From positions 1 through 64,000 of the forward strand of contig JABFGG010000005.1 of NCBI GenBank assembly GCA_013112575.1: 64,000 bases of DNA, in the 5' to 3' direction. The position numbers and the translations under genes were made by a program. This DNA is from Chloroflexota bacterium. Its GTDB lineage: Bacteria > Chloroflexota > Anaerolineae > Anaerolineales > UBA11579. Every line of letters starts with the position of its first letter. The stretch's first letter is position 1. Positions 22,945 through 31,027 of this stretch are shown here, piece after piece. The notes under the pieces were generated by a model, which saw nothing but the letters and a program-made list of their open reading frames with translations, was not told the origin of the DNA and did not search any database.

Positions 22945-23322
22945 GTGACCACCAAAATATTCATGGCCTACATTGGAATTGCATCATTTGCCAACGGGGT
23001 TCTCCTGATCGTCATGCCCGCGGGTTTCTTGAGCCTGTTTGGAGTGCAAATGGATGCCACGGGTTTAATGCTAGCCCGCTTCTGGGGAGCCTTTGCGCTT
23101 GGTGCAGGCGTTTTGGCCTGGCAGGTACGCAACTTAGATAGCGCAGCTTCACGCCCAGCCTTGCTCAATCTGTTCGTCTACTTTGCCGTGGCTTCTGTGC
23201 TCAACATCTGGTCAACCACCAGTGGGATATTTAATTCTTCAGGCTGGATCATCGTTGTTTTTGATCTGCTACTGGCGGGGATCTTTGCCTACTTATTGAT
23301 TCCAAAGAAAGTTACTTTATAA
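22945..23322 (+). CDS. Four-helix membrane protein
   Basis: 125 aa. It starts at GTG 22945 behind AAGGAGG and has four hydrophobic segments. It resembles the 22536 product in size and topology (GVLLIVMPAGFLSLFGVQMDATG near the start is typical of DUF4345-like small membrane proteins). Function unknown. Confidence 0.7.
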   Translation: MTTKIFMAYIGIASFANGVLLIVMPAGFLSLFGVQMDATGLMLARFWGAFALGAGVLAWQVRNLDSAASRPALLNLFVYFAVASVLNIWSTTSGIFNSSGWIIVVFDLLLAGIFAYLLIPKKVTL

Positions 23323-23339
23323 GCAAAGAGGGACTAAAG

Positions 23340-23366
23340 AAAAAGCCCGCTGTGTGCGGGCTTTTT
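23340..23366 (+). terminator. Terminator after the 22536-23322 operon
   Basis: AAGCCCGC, loop TGTGT, GCGGGCTT followed by TTT, with A-tract upstream, so it may act in both directions. Confidence 0.8.
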
Positions 23367-23380
23367 CGATTCGGATTTTT

Positions 23381-23725
23381 TCACTTATTACTTTGAGCCA
23401 AGTGAGAAACATAATCGATGGATGCCTTTGAGAATCGTCCCAGGTCTTCCTCAGATACATCCGGCAAATACACCCACTCCTTCTTGACGTGGGTTTTACT
23501 GAACGGGGCCCACAATTGGGCGCCGGGAAGCTCCAAAGCAGTCCGCCGGGCATCATCAGCTAACTTAAAAACAACCCCTGCTTCAAATTCAACCGCAAAG
23601 ACCTTGTTATGCACTTTCAGGCAAGGCATGCCAAACATACTGCCCTTTGAGACGGTTGAATCCGTATCAAATCCCTCAATAAAGTCTAGATATATATTCC
23701 GCTTTGTGTTGGTCATTTGAGCCAT
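23381..23725 (-). CDS. TfoX N-terminal-like domain protein
   Basis: 114 aa. The block STVSKGSMFGMPCLKVHNKVF, with AVEFEAGVVFKLADDARRTAL after it, resembles the N-terminal domain of TfoX/YjhX-like proteins. That domain is often found alone in bacteria of this type. The C-terminal half contains WVYLPDVSEEDLGRFSKASIDYV, as in single-domain members. Biochemical role unknown. The start is uncertain (ATG 23725 or 23716); no ribosome site is visible at either. Confidence 0.65.
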   Translation of the reverse strand: MAQMTNTKRNIYLDFIEGFDTDSTVSKGSMFGMPCLKVHNKVFAVEFEAGVVFKLADDARRTALELPGAQLWAPFSKTHVKKEWVYLPDVSEEDLGRFSKASIDYVSHLAQSNK

Positions 23726-23752
23726 TATATGAACACACGTTCGAGCAGTCAA

Positions 23753-24267
23753 CTTTGATTTACACTAAGGATACCCATTTCCCACCCAGGGTCCAAAATC
23801 AGTACCCTAGAGGCCACCACCTCCCACCAAGATGCCTGAATAAGTAATGTTGTCCCACCGGCCGGATTTTGACCAAACCCATATATGGGGGTACTGGCTT
23901 CGGGGGCAACGCGGCACTTGCCGATGTTTTGCAATATTTATTGACTCGCTTGCAATTTCCTTTGCAGTTGTCGGATTTTGGAGATTGTTGAATCGCAATT
24001 AATATTGCCGTTGCAGTACTAATTACCTAATAACATCGTTGATACCCCCATATTTAGGCTAAAATAAAGGAATTCAGGGTTTTTCCCCACATATTCTTGC
24101 ATTTCGATAAATAGCCAGGCAATTAAAGCTGTGAGATCTCGCAATAAAGATTGACTCGCTTTGCAATTTTTGTTATAATTTTCTCAGTTTTGTAGAATCC
24201 TTTGCAAAACGCTGGCAACATAAGCAGCCCCTTCCCTACCAACGCAAGACTTGGGAACGTGAACATC
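23753..24267. other. 515-bp intergenic region upstream of yceD-sigA with TTTGCAA motifs
   Basis: No credible gene is seen. The stretch is AT-rich and repeats TTGCAA/TTTGCA several times between about 23926 and 24210. A promoter-like segment TTGACTCGCTTGCAATTT at 23941 recurs as TTGACTCGCTTTGCAATTT at 24151. Only the second copy has a TATAAT at the right distance, so the first may be a decayed or alternative promoter. Confidence 0.5.
24151..24179 (+). promoter_or_regulatory. Promoter of the yceD-sigA operon
   Basis: TTGACT (24151-24156), 17-nt spacer, TATAAT (24174-24179). Near consensus, as expected for the housekeeping sigma gene; leader about 80 nt. Confidence 0.8.
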
Positions 24268-24792
24268 ATGGATCAACAATCACTACGCATCAACATCGGA
24301 TTCATAGTTCACGAAGAGTTGGGCTACAGCCGGGAATTTCAGTTTGAGTTCCCAGAACTGAAGCTTGAGCCAGACCTGTACCTGAAAAACCTGAAGGCCA
24401 CGGCCAAGTTCAGCCGCACAGCGCATGGTTTGCTACTTGAGATGAACGCTAAGGCGCTCACTCCCCTGCAATGTGCCCGCTGCCTGGATATGTTCGACCA
24501 GAAGCTGGACAGCCAGTTCACAGAGTTGTTCGGCTTTGATGAACGCTCAACGGACGAAGCTGAACTGACCGTGCCGCGAGATGGCATGATCGATCTCGCC
24601 CCACTGATACGGGAATATCTCATCTTAGAGATACCCATCAAGCCGATCTGCAAACCCGACTGCAGCGGCATAGAAACTGAAGAGGAAGGTGACCAGACGG
24701 AGGAATTTATTGACCCCCGTTTGGCCCCCCTGAAAGACCTGCTAGACAACGAAGCAGAAACGGACGAGCCCACAGGCAGTGACTCGACCTAG
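24268..24792 (+). CDS. yceD: DUF177/YceD-family protein
   Basis: 174 aa from ATG 24268. The core has QCARCLDMFDQKLDSQFTELF, then the DLAPLIREYLILEIPIKPIC-K-PDCSG pattern that defines YceD; the four cysteines are in place. YceD is linked to 23S rRNA maturation or ribosome assembly, and its gene is normally followed by rpmF (L32) (family knowledge). Here rpmF is missing and the housekeeping sigma gene follows after 50 nt, which is unusual. The C-terminal tail is acidic. Confidence 0.85.
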   Translation: MDQQSLRINIGFIVHEELGYSREFQFEFPELKLEPDLYLKNLKATAKFSRTAHGLLLEMNAKALTPLQCARCLDMFDQKLDSQFTELFGFDERSTDEAELTVPRDGMIDLAPLIREYLILEIPIKPICKPDCSGIETEEEGDQTEEFIDPRLAPLKDLLDNEAETDEPTGSDST

Positions 24793-24842
24793 CCGGAGGC
24801 TGGGGTCCCCCACCCCAACGGCGACATTGTAGGAGGAGCAGC

Positions 24843-26012
24843 ATGGCCTATCCCTCAACAGAAAATCCCAATGCCGATCTATCGGTGATTTTCGAGGATG
24901 AAGACCTTGACCAGTTGATCTCAAAGGATAAACTGGCAGAAATCTTTGAATTTGAAATTGGTGAGGTTCCCGAACCTGAGCCGGAAGAACATGAGCTAAG
25001 CGCTGAGGAGAAACAAAATTCCAAAGCGACGGCCACAAAAAGCGTTGAAGAGCTAGAGGCAGAAGCCGAACTGGACCTCTCCGCCATCCCTATGGGCCGC
25101 GGCGAATCGGTCGATGCCGTGGGACTGTATCTCAAAGAGATGTCCCGTGTGCCCTTGCTTAACAATGTCGAGGAAGTGGACTTAGCTAAACGTATTGAGC
25201 GCGCCAAGAAAGCCCAGCGCCAGTTAAAGAAACTCAATAGCCGTGCGGCCACAAAAAGCCGCCAGGAATTGGGTATGCTCATCCAGGACGGCCACGATGC
25301 GCGCGAACACCTCATCAAAGCCAATACACGTCTTGTGGTATCCATCGCCAAACGTTACATGGGTCGCGGTGTGCCTTTCCTTGACCTGATTCAGGAAGGC
25401 AACCTGGGCCTGATGAAAGCCGTCAACAAATATGATTATCGCCGTGGCTTCCGCTTCTCGACTTACGCTACATGGTGGATCCGCCAGACGATTACACGTG
25501 CCATTGCCGACCAGGGCCGCACCATCCGCGTCCCCGTGCATATGATCGATCGCATCCGCCTGATGTACAAGACGGCGCGCCAATTGGAACAAAAGCTCGG
25601 TCGCCCACCCCAGGTGGAAGAGTTGTCTGCAGCGCTGGAAATGGATGTACGCAAAGTACAGTGGATGCTCAAGGTCTCCTGGTTGCCGCTCTCATTAGAA
25701 AGCCCCGTAGGCGATGAAGACGACTCAGAATTGGGCATGTTCGTTGAGGATGAAAAGACCCCCTCCCCCGGCCAGTCCGCTTATCAAAATATGCTGGGCG
25801 ACAAGATCGAGGAAATCCTGGAGACATTATCTCCTCGTGAAGCTCGTATCCTGCGCCTGCGTTTTGGCCTGGATGATGGCCGCCAGTACACATTGGAAGA
25901 GGTGGGAGAACGTTTTGGCCTGACGCGCGAGCGCATTCGCCAGATCGAAGGCAAAGCCCTGCGCCGCCTGCGCCATCCAGTGCGCGCCCGCCAATTACGC
26001 GAATATTTGTAA
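24843..26012 (+). CDS. sigA: RNA polymerase principal sigma factor (RpoD/SigA family)
   Basis: 389 aa. An acidic N-terminal stretch (1-85) replaces a full region 1.1. Region 1.2 follows (DAVGLYLKEMSRVPLLNNVEEVDLAKRIE). Regions 2.1-2.4 contain NLRLVVSIAKRYMGRG-type ANTRLVVSIAKRY and the -10-reading FSTYATWWIRQTITRAI. Then come region 3 (VPVHMIDRI) and region 4 with the helix-turn-helix TLEEVGERFGLTRERIRQIEGKALRRLRHP. It directs RNA polymerase to TTGACA/TATAAT-type promoters, which agrees with the promoters seen in this window. Start ATG 24843 has AGGAGG upstream. Confidence 0.95.
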   Translation: MAYPSTENPNADLSVIFEDEDLDQLISKDKLAEIFEFEIGEVPEPEPEEHELSAEEKQNSKATATKSVEELEAEAELDLSAIPMGRGESVDAVGLYLKEMSRVPLLNNVEEVDLAKRIERAKKAQRQLKKLNSRAATKSRQELGMLIQDGHDAREHLIKANTRLVVSIAKRYMGRGVPFLDLIQEGNLGLMKAVNKYDYRRGFRFSTYATWWIRQTITRAIADQGRTIRVPVHMIDRIRLMYKTARQLEQKLGRPPQVEELSAALEMDVRKVQWMLKVSWLPLSLESPVGDEDDSELGMFVEDEKTPSPGQSAYQNMLGDKIEEILETLSPREARILRLRFGLDDGRQYTLEEVGERFGLTRERIRQIEGKALRRLRHPVRARQLREYL

Positions 26013-26027
26013 TTTCTCTTAAATACC

Positions 26028-26066
26028 AAAAGCCCCTCTGGAGTTTTCCAGAGGGGCTTTTTATTT
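26028..26066. terminator. Terminator of sigA
   Basis: AGCCCCTCTGGA (26031-26042) and TCCAGAGGGGCT (26047-26058) with T-tract after and A-tract before. It is bidirectional and also serves the convergent gene at 26094. Confidence 0.9.
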
Positions 26067-26093
26067 AGTGTAAATTGAAGGAAAGCTTCTCAG

Positions 26094-26522
26094 TTATTGC
26101 CCCAAACGGTCATTTAAAAGACTCTCGCCAGCCTCCAACGCCTCAGTGGTCTCACGCCGTTGTTTGCGATAAGCCAGCAAGGCCGACAAGCCTGCTCCTG
26201 CTACAAGCACAACAATGTCATCTGTGGGCTGTCCCATTAATAGGTCTGGCAAGATAGCATACAGGCCACTGAGGACCCCGGGGATGGTGACACTTAACCA
26301 CGAATAATCTCGAATAGAAATGAATAGGTAAATTGCGTAAATGAAGAGAACTATGGCAAGACCAATTCCAATCAAAGTCGGAAATTGTAGGCCGCTGATG
26401 TCAGTTCCAGTGAACTGAAAAATGATGGCAGCCAGAGTGGCTGAAGCCAAAACAACTAAAGCCATCCCAATAGCAACAAACAATAACACTACCCCCAAAC
26501 AAGATTTAACCATGTCACTCAT
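26094..26522 (-). CDS. Hypothetical four-helix membrane protein
   Basis: 142 aa with hydrophobic segments at about 8-32, 48-66, 72-90 and 104-122 and a charged C-terminus (KQRRETTEALEAGESLLNDRLGQ). No family recognised. Start ATG 26522 has GAGGAG about 9 nt upstream. Confidence 0.6.
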   Translation of the reverse strand: MSDMVKSCLGVVLLFVAIGMALVVLASATLAAIIFQFTGTDISGLQFPTLIGIGLAIVLFIYAIYLFISIRDYSWLSVTIPGVLSGLYAILPDLLMGQPTDDIVVLVAGAGLSALLAYRKQRRETTEALEAGESLLNDRLGQ

Positions 26523-26614
26523 TTGCAAAACTCCTCATTACATTGTCCATTATCGTTAAATGAAAGCAAACGGTCAACTAGAATTTCAAAGCAATATACA
26601 AGCAATATAAAAAA

Positions 26615-26634
26615 GAGCGGCCAATTGGCCGCTC
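26615..26634. terminator. Terminator after the Nfu-type gene
   Basis: Perfect 20-bp palindrome (GAGCGGCCAA then its complement) with an A-tract on the left, which is a T-tract on the minus strand. It ends the 26642-27301 transcript. Confidence 0.75.
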
Positions 26635-26641
26635 CGACTTT

Positions 26642-27301
26642 TTAGTCCAGAGGTGACTCTCCCACTCCTGCTGTTTCTGCATAGTAGGGATTTTCACCTT
26701 CCTCATGGTCCGTGACATCGACCACATTCTTGACATCTGGTAGTTTCTCATGGATCATGCGCTCAATGCCCTCGCGCAAAGTCACCTGCGACATGCCACA
26801 ACCCTGGCAACCTCCCCCCATAAAGACGTAGGCACTGTCATCCTCAAAATTCTCGAGGATAACGTAGCCACCATGCATGGCAATGGCCGGGTTAATCTCA
26901 GTTTCAATTAGATTGAGCAGTTCCAAAGCCAGCGGGTTTTCAAAATCGCGGCGCTGATTGACATCGGGGGGGATAACTTGTGGTTCGGGATAGTCGATGT
27001 TAAAACCAGAGGAATACTTGGCTTCGTCAAAATCGACACGCGCTCCCTGAATAGAAGCAGCCGCAAATTCATCGTAATACATGTGGAAGCTACCCGTATC
27101 CTGAACAACGTCTTCCTCGGTCAATTCATCCCTATCAACAAATTTGAACTCAGTCTGGTAACCGCCAGCAGGCAACTTGCCCGCAATGGCTACACGCACA
27201 GCCAGGTTTTCCCGGTCGCGCCCATCAATTAACTCAGCAATCTTGGCTACTGCTGAAGGAGTAAGCTCAAGCACTTCTACAAAATGTGTGGTTTCTTTCA
27301 T
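26642..27301 (-). CDS. nfuA: NfuA-like iron-sulfur cluster carrier
   Basis: 219 aa. Residues about 10-110 form a degenerate A-type (HesB/IscA-like) domain that lacks the three cluster cysteines, as in NfuA. Residues 120-205 form a NifU C-terminal domain with the cluster-binding CQGCG motif in MGGGCQGCGMSQVTLREGIERMI. Such proteins bind a 4Fe-4S cluster as a dimer and deliver it to apo-enzymes, especially under oxidative stress (known for NfuA). Single-gene transcript with no isc/suf neighbours. Confidence 0.85.
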   Translation of the reverse strand: MKETTHFVEVLELTPSAVAKIAELIDGRDRENLAVRVAIAGKLPAGGYQTEFKFVDRDELTEEDVVQDTGSFHMYYDEFAAASIQGARVDFDEAKYSSGFNIDYPEPQVIPPDVNQRRDFENPLALELLNLIETEINPAIAMHGGYVILENFEDDSAYVFMGGGCQGCGMSQVTLREGIERMIHEKLPDVKNVVDVTDHEEGENPYYAETAGVGESPLD

Positions 27302-27485
27302 ACTGATCCTGTTATGGTGATTAATGCCACAAGAATTGTCATTATACTCGCCAGCAACTTTTAAGACTGTAAATATTCCATTAGAAGAACTCCTCCGTTA
27401 CAATAAACTTATCACACCATTGGCCTGATTCATTTCACTTGCACTAAGCTATTCCCTTTTTACTATTACGTAAAGGACTGTCTGC

Positions 27486-28913
27486 ATGACTGCTGCCCAA
27501 ACCCGCCTCTCATTTAGCCAGAACGTTGCACGCATGGTGGATAAAGCCATGCCGCACCTTGATGTGGAGATCCCCCCCGGCCTTGCAGAGCAGATCAAAG
27601 CCTGCGATAAAGTTTTCCAAACCCAATTTCCCGTGCAAATGGATGACGGCAGCTATCGCACTTTCACCGGCTGGCGCGCTGTACATAATGAGCATCGCTT
27701 GCCCACCAAGGGTGGCATTCGCTATGCTATTCACGTCAACCAAGATGAAGTTGTTGCTCTGGCTGCTTTGATGACCTACAAATGCGCCATAGTGGATGTG
27801 CCATATGGGGGGTCCAAAGGCGGCCTGATCATCGACCCCAAAGAACACAGTGAAGCAGAGATGGAACGCGTCACGCGTCGCTTTGCCCGCGAGTTGATCG
27901 AGGCCGGCTACATCTCCCCTGCTGCCAACGTCCCTGCCCCCGACATGGGCACTGGCGGACGCGAAATGGGCTGGATAGCCGACCAATATCGCATTCTGCG
28001 CCCCAATGATATTGATCACTTTGGCTGTGTCACCGGCAAACCGGTCAGCAGTGGCGGCATCCGCGGTCGCGTGGAAGCCACCGGTCGTGGTGTGCAATTC
28101 GTGATTCGTGAGTTCTTCCGTCACCCAGAGGATGTAAAATTATCTGGTTTGGCTGGAGAGCTGGAAGGGCAGAGAGTTGTCATTCAGGGACTTGGAAACG
28201 TAGGCTACCATGCCGCCAAATTCTTGAGTGAAGAGGATGGAGCAAAGATCACCTGCATCATCGAATGGGATGGCGCACTGGTGGACGATGCTGGATTGAA
28301 TGTGGAAGATGTGCGCCAGCATATAAATGAGCAAGGAGGCGTAAAAGGATATAGCAAGGCAAAATACATCGAGGATGGGCACAGTTGTCTGGAACTCGAT
28401 TGTGACATCCTCATTCCGGCTGCACTTGAAAGCCAGATCACTAGCGACAACGCCGCCAATATCAAAGCCAAACTGATCGTCGAGGCAGCAAATGGCCCAG
28501 TGACCTTTGAGGCCGATCAGATCCTGGTCGAAGCAGGCAAAGTCGTTTTGCCTGATGCTTTTGTCAACGCCGGGGGTGTGACGGTCTCCTATTTTGAGTG
28601 GATCAAGAACATCACGCACATCCGCTTTGGACGCATGACTCGCCGCCATGAAGAGTTCCGCGGCCAGCGCATGGTCGAGGCCCTGGAAATGCTCACTGGC
28701 CAGACACTCCCTGACGAATATCGTAAAGACCTGACCAACGGTGTCGGCGAACTGGATCTAGTACGTTCTGGCCTGGATGACACCATGCGTAATGCTTATC
28801 AGGAGATTAGCAGGGTATATCACAGCAATGATAGCGTCAACGATTTTCGCACGGCGGCCTTTATTTCAGCTTTGCAAAAGATCGCACGAACATCGATGGA
28901 GATGGGCTTTTAG
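27486..28913 (+). CDS. gdhA: Glu/Leu/Phe/Val dehydrogenase (probably glutamate dehydrogenase)
   Basis: 475 aa. The catalytic region has GGIRYA..., TYKCAIVDVPYGGSKGG with the reactive lysines, and PAPDMGTGGREMGWIADQY. The Rossmann domain is marked by GLGNVGYHAAKFL. It interconverts glutamate and 2-oxoglutarate with NAD(P)+. About 50 residues longer than many GDHs because of a C-terminal part (residues 410-475, TLPDEYRKDLTNGVGELDLVRS). Amino acid specificity is not certain from sequence alone. Confidence 0.9.
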   Translation: MTAAQTRLSFSQNVARMVDKAMPHLDVEIPPGLAEQIKACDKVFQTQFPVQMDDGSYRTFTGWRAVHNEHRLPTKGGIRYAIHVNQDEVVALAALMTYKCAIVDVPYGGSKGGLIIDPKEHSEAEMERVTRRFARELIEAGYISPAANVPAPDMGTGGREMGWIADQYRILRPNDIDHFGCVTGKPVSSGGIRGRVEATGRGVQFVIREFFRHPEDVKLSGLAGELEGQRVVIQGLGNVGYHAAKFLSEEDGAKITCIIEWDGALVDDAGLNVEDVRQHINEQGGVKGYSKAKYIEDGHSCLELDCDILIPAALESQITSDNAANIKAKLIVEAANGPVTFEADQILVEAGKVVLPDAFVNAGGVTVSYFEWIKNITHIRFGRMTRRHEEFRGQRMVEALEMLTGQTLPDEYRKDLTNGVGELDLVRSGLDDTMRNAYQEISRVYHSNDSVNDFRTAAFISALQKIARTSMEMGF

Positions 28914-28950
28914 CCAAAGGTAAGAAATTGGTTAATCTTTTAGTCTAGCA

Positions 28951-28980
28951 TTGACAAACTATCCATTCATCTTGTATAGT
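28951..28980 (+). promoter_or_regulatory. Promoter of the metG leader
   Basis: Perfect TTGACA (28951-28956), 18-nt spacer, TATAGT (28975-28980). The first ATG downstream is at 28990, so the first ORF on this transcript starts at or within 2-3 nt of its 5' end. Confidence 0.75.
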
Positions 28981-28989
28981 GAACCCATT

Positions 28990-29100
28990 ATGTTTTACAC
29001 ATTACTGTTACTTTCCCTGGTCACCACCATCGCGTTCTCGATGTTGATGCGCACGACGAAGACCCCCAACCCCGCCTGGCTGCCGGTTCGAAACCGATAG
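28990..29100 (+). CDS. Small leaderless ORF upstream of metG (leader peptide or small membrane protein)
   Basis: 36 codons, ATG 28990 to TAG 29098-29100. The product begins MFYTLLLLSLVTTIAFSMLM, a single hydrophobic segment, and continues RTTKTPNPAWLPVRNR. It begins 9 nt after a near-consensus -10 box, so it would be translated from a leaderless mRNA. It contains three internal or initiating methionines, interesting ahead of a methionyl-tRNA synthetase gene. A terminator-like hairpin follows at 29123. Coding potential is inferred from position and composition only. Confidence 0.45.
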   Translation: MFYTLLLLSLVTTIAFSMLMRTTKTPNPAWLPVRNR

Positions 29101-29122
29101 TCGAATCTCACTTTGTAAGTCG

Positions 29123-29147
29123 AACTGCCCAGGTCTGGGCAGTTTTT
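29123..29147 (+). terminator. Terminator-like hairpin in the metG leader (attenuator candidate)
   Basis: AACTGCCCA (29123-29131), loop GGTC, TGGGCAGTT (29136-29144) followed by TTT. It sits between the strong promoter at 28951 and metG, so most transcripts should stop here unless something prevents hairpin formation. Confidence 0.7.
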
Positions 29148-29160
29148 CGTTTAAAATAGG

Positions 29161-29188
29161 TTGGTTGCCCTGCCTGACTGGCAACCAA
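29161..29188 (+). promoter_or_regulatory. Second leader hairpin next to the metG ribosome site
   Basis: TTGGTTGCC (29161-29169) and GGCAACCAA (29180-29188) form a 9-bp stem. It ends 2 nt before the GGAG (29191-29194) that serves ATG 29206. It could control ribosome access. No T-box signature (GGTGGNACCGCG) is present. Confidence 0.45.
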
Positions 29189-29205
29189 TTGGAGAAGAAA
29201 ACACC

Positions 29206-30996
29206 ATGACCAACAACCCAGAACACATCCTCGTCGCCGTTGCCTGGCCTTATGCCAGTGCAGATATCCACGTGGGTAACATTACCGGTTCCTATTTACC
29301 TGCGGATATCTACGCGCGTTTCCACCGCCTGAAAGGCAATAAGGTATTAATGGTTTCCGGCTCGGATGCCCACGGCACGCCCATCACCGTCAAGTCAGAT
29401 GCAGAAGGAGTGACGCCAGAAGAAGTTTACAAACGGTATCACGCTGATTTCCTGGAGCTTTTCCGGAAACTCGGTCTTAACTATGACCTCTTCAGCAGCA
29501 CCCACACTCAAAACCACTTCAAGGTCTCTCAAAGCATTTTCCTGGCCTTGCAACGCAACGGCTACTTATATCCCGAAAAACAGCAGCAATGGTACTCAGA
29601 GTCGGAGAATCGCTTCCTGCCCGACCGCTACGTGGAAGGCACTTGCTACATATGTGGTTACGAACATGCCCGCGGCGACCAGTGTGATAACTGTGGCAAC
29701 CTGCTGAACGCCAATGAGCTGATTAATCCACGCTCAAAGAACGATGGCTCTACACCCAGCCTGCGTGAGACCGAACATTTCTTCCTTGATTTGAGCAAGC
29801 TGGAACCCAAAGTGGTGGAGTTCCTGGAAGCTCGCCAAGAATACTGGCGACCCAACGTTGTTAAACAATCGCTAGGGTCCATCAAGGCGGACCCGTTGCA
29901 TGGCCGGGCCATCACACGTGACCTGGATTGGGGCATTCCCCTCCCCATTGAAGGTTGGGATGGTAAGGCTCTATATGTATGGTTCGAAGCTGTGATCGGC
30001 TACCTCTCCGCTCCCATCGAATGGTCGCATCTGGTGGACGATAAAGATGCCTGGCACGACTGGTGGTACAACCCGCAGGCCAAAGCCTATTACTTCATTG
30101 GAAAAGACAATATCCCCTTCCATGCCATCATGTGGCCGGCCGAGTTGGCTGGAGTAGGTAACGCCTTCAGTGATATTTTTGAAGGTAAGGACTCCTTGCT
30201 CACCTTGCCCTACGACGTGCCGGCTAACGAGTTCCTCAATATGGAAGACAAGAAGATTTCTGGCAGCCGCAACTGGGGCGTGTGGGGCCTCGATTTCCTT
30301 TCTCGCTACGACCCCGACCCGTTGCGCTTTTATCTGACGATAAACATGCCGGAAAATAAAGACAGCAACTGGGATTGGGACGATTTCGTGGCCCGCAATA
30401 ACAATGAGTTGGTTGCCAACTGGGGCAACCTGGCTAACCGTGTACTGTCGTTTGCCCACAAGCATTGGGAAGGCCAAATCCCCACTCCGGGCGAACTGCG
30501 TGAGCTGGATAAGGAAATTATTGCAACAGTCGAAAGCGGATTTGATTCGGTAGGCCAACGGCTCAATGGTGTCAGATTGCGAGCCGCTTTGCAGGAAGCT
30601 TTGCGGCTAGCCACTGAAGTCAACAAATACCTCGACACAGCCGCACCCTGGTCGGAAGTCAAAGAGGACAAAGAGGGTGCTGCAAAAACAATCTATACTG
30701 CTATTCGCTGCATAGACAACCTGAAAGTTCTTTTCGCCCCTTTCTTGCCGCACACGAGTGAGAAGTTACATGGCTATCTGGGTTACACACGGCCACTTTT
30801 TGGCAAACAATTCACCGAGGATGTCAGCGATGATCTCGGCCAACACACCGTGTTGCGCTACGACCCGACAGACGCATCCGGTACCTGGCAAGCCAGTAAG
30901 ATCGAAGCTGGCAGTCCTTTCAATCAGCCAGCCCCGCTCTACAAAAAATTAGAGACGAGTGTGGCAGATGAAGAACGGGCGAGGATAGCAGAATAG
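29206..30996 (+). CDS. metG: Methionyl-tRNA synthetase
   Basis: 596 aa. Class I signature ADIHVGN (HIGH equivalent, H22-N25), zinc knuckle CYICGYEHARGDQCDNCGN, and KISGSR in place of KMSKS. The four-cysteine zinc loop and the KISGSRN loop place it near archaeal and eukaryotic-type MetRS rather than the short bacterial type. No C-terminal Arc1p/EMAP-like tRNA-binding domain is present; the protein ends after the anticodon-binding helices. It charges tRNA-Met for all translation starts. ATG 29206 with GGAGAAG 9 nt upstream is preferred over an upstream TTG inside the leader hairpin. Confidence 0.95.
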   Translation: MTNNPEHILVAVAWPYASADIHVGNITGSYLPADIYARFHRLKGNKVLMVSGSDAHGTPITVKSDAEGVTPEEVYKRYHADFLELFRKLGLNYDLFSSTHTQNHFKVSQSIFLALQRNGYLYPEKQQQWYSESENRFLPDRYVEGTCYICGYEHARGDQCDNCGNLLNANELINPRSKNDGSTPSLRETEHFFLDLSKLEPKVVEFLEARQEYWRPNVVKQSLGSIKADPLHGRAITRDLDWGIPLPIEGWDGKALYVWFEAVIGYLSAPIEWSHLVDDKDAWHDWWYNPQAKAYYFIGKDNIPFHAIMWPAELAGVGNAFSDIFEGKDSLLTLPYDVPANEFLNMEDKKISGSRNWGVWGLDFLSRYDPDPLRFYLTINMPENKDSNWDWDDFVARNNNELVANWGNLANRVLSFAHKHWEGQIPTPGELRELDKEIIATVESGFDSVGQRLNGVRLRAALQEALRLATEVNKYLDTAAPWSEVKEDKEGAAKTIYTAIRCIDNLKVLFAPFLPHTSEKLHGYLGYTRPLFGKQFTEDVSDDLGQHTVLRYDPTDASGTWQASKIEAGSPFNQPAPLYKKLETSVADEERARIAE

Positions 30997-31026
30997 AAAA
31001 AGAGCACCTTCGGGGTGCTCTTTTTA
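30997..31026. terminator. Terminator of metG
   Basis: AGAGCACC (31001-31008), loop TTCGG, GGTGCTCT (31014-31021), flanked by A- and T-tracts. Bidirectional; also serves the convergent DUF2071 gene. Confidence 0.85.
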
Positions 31027-31027
31027 T

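Noticed and set aside
27510..28124. Open frame of 204 codons on the minus strand
   Set aside because: Antisense to the glutamate dehydrogenase gene, whose motifs are unmistakable in the plus frame.
28981..29205. T-box riboswitch before metG
   Set aside because: The leader lacks the conserved T-box sequence GGTGGNACCGCG, and the only strong stem is the terminator-like one.
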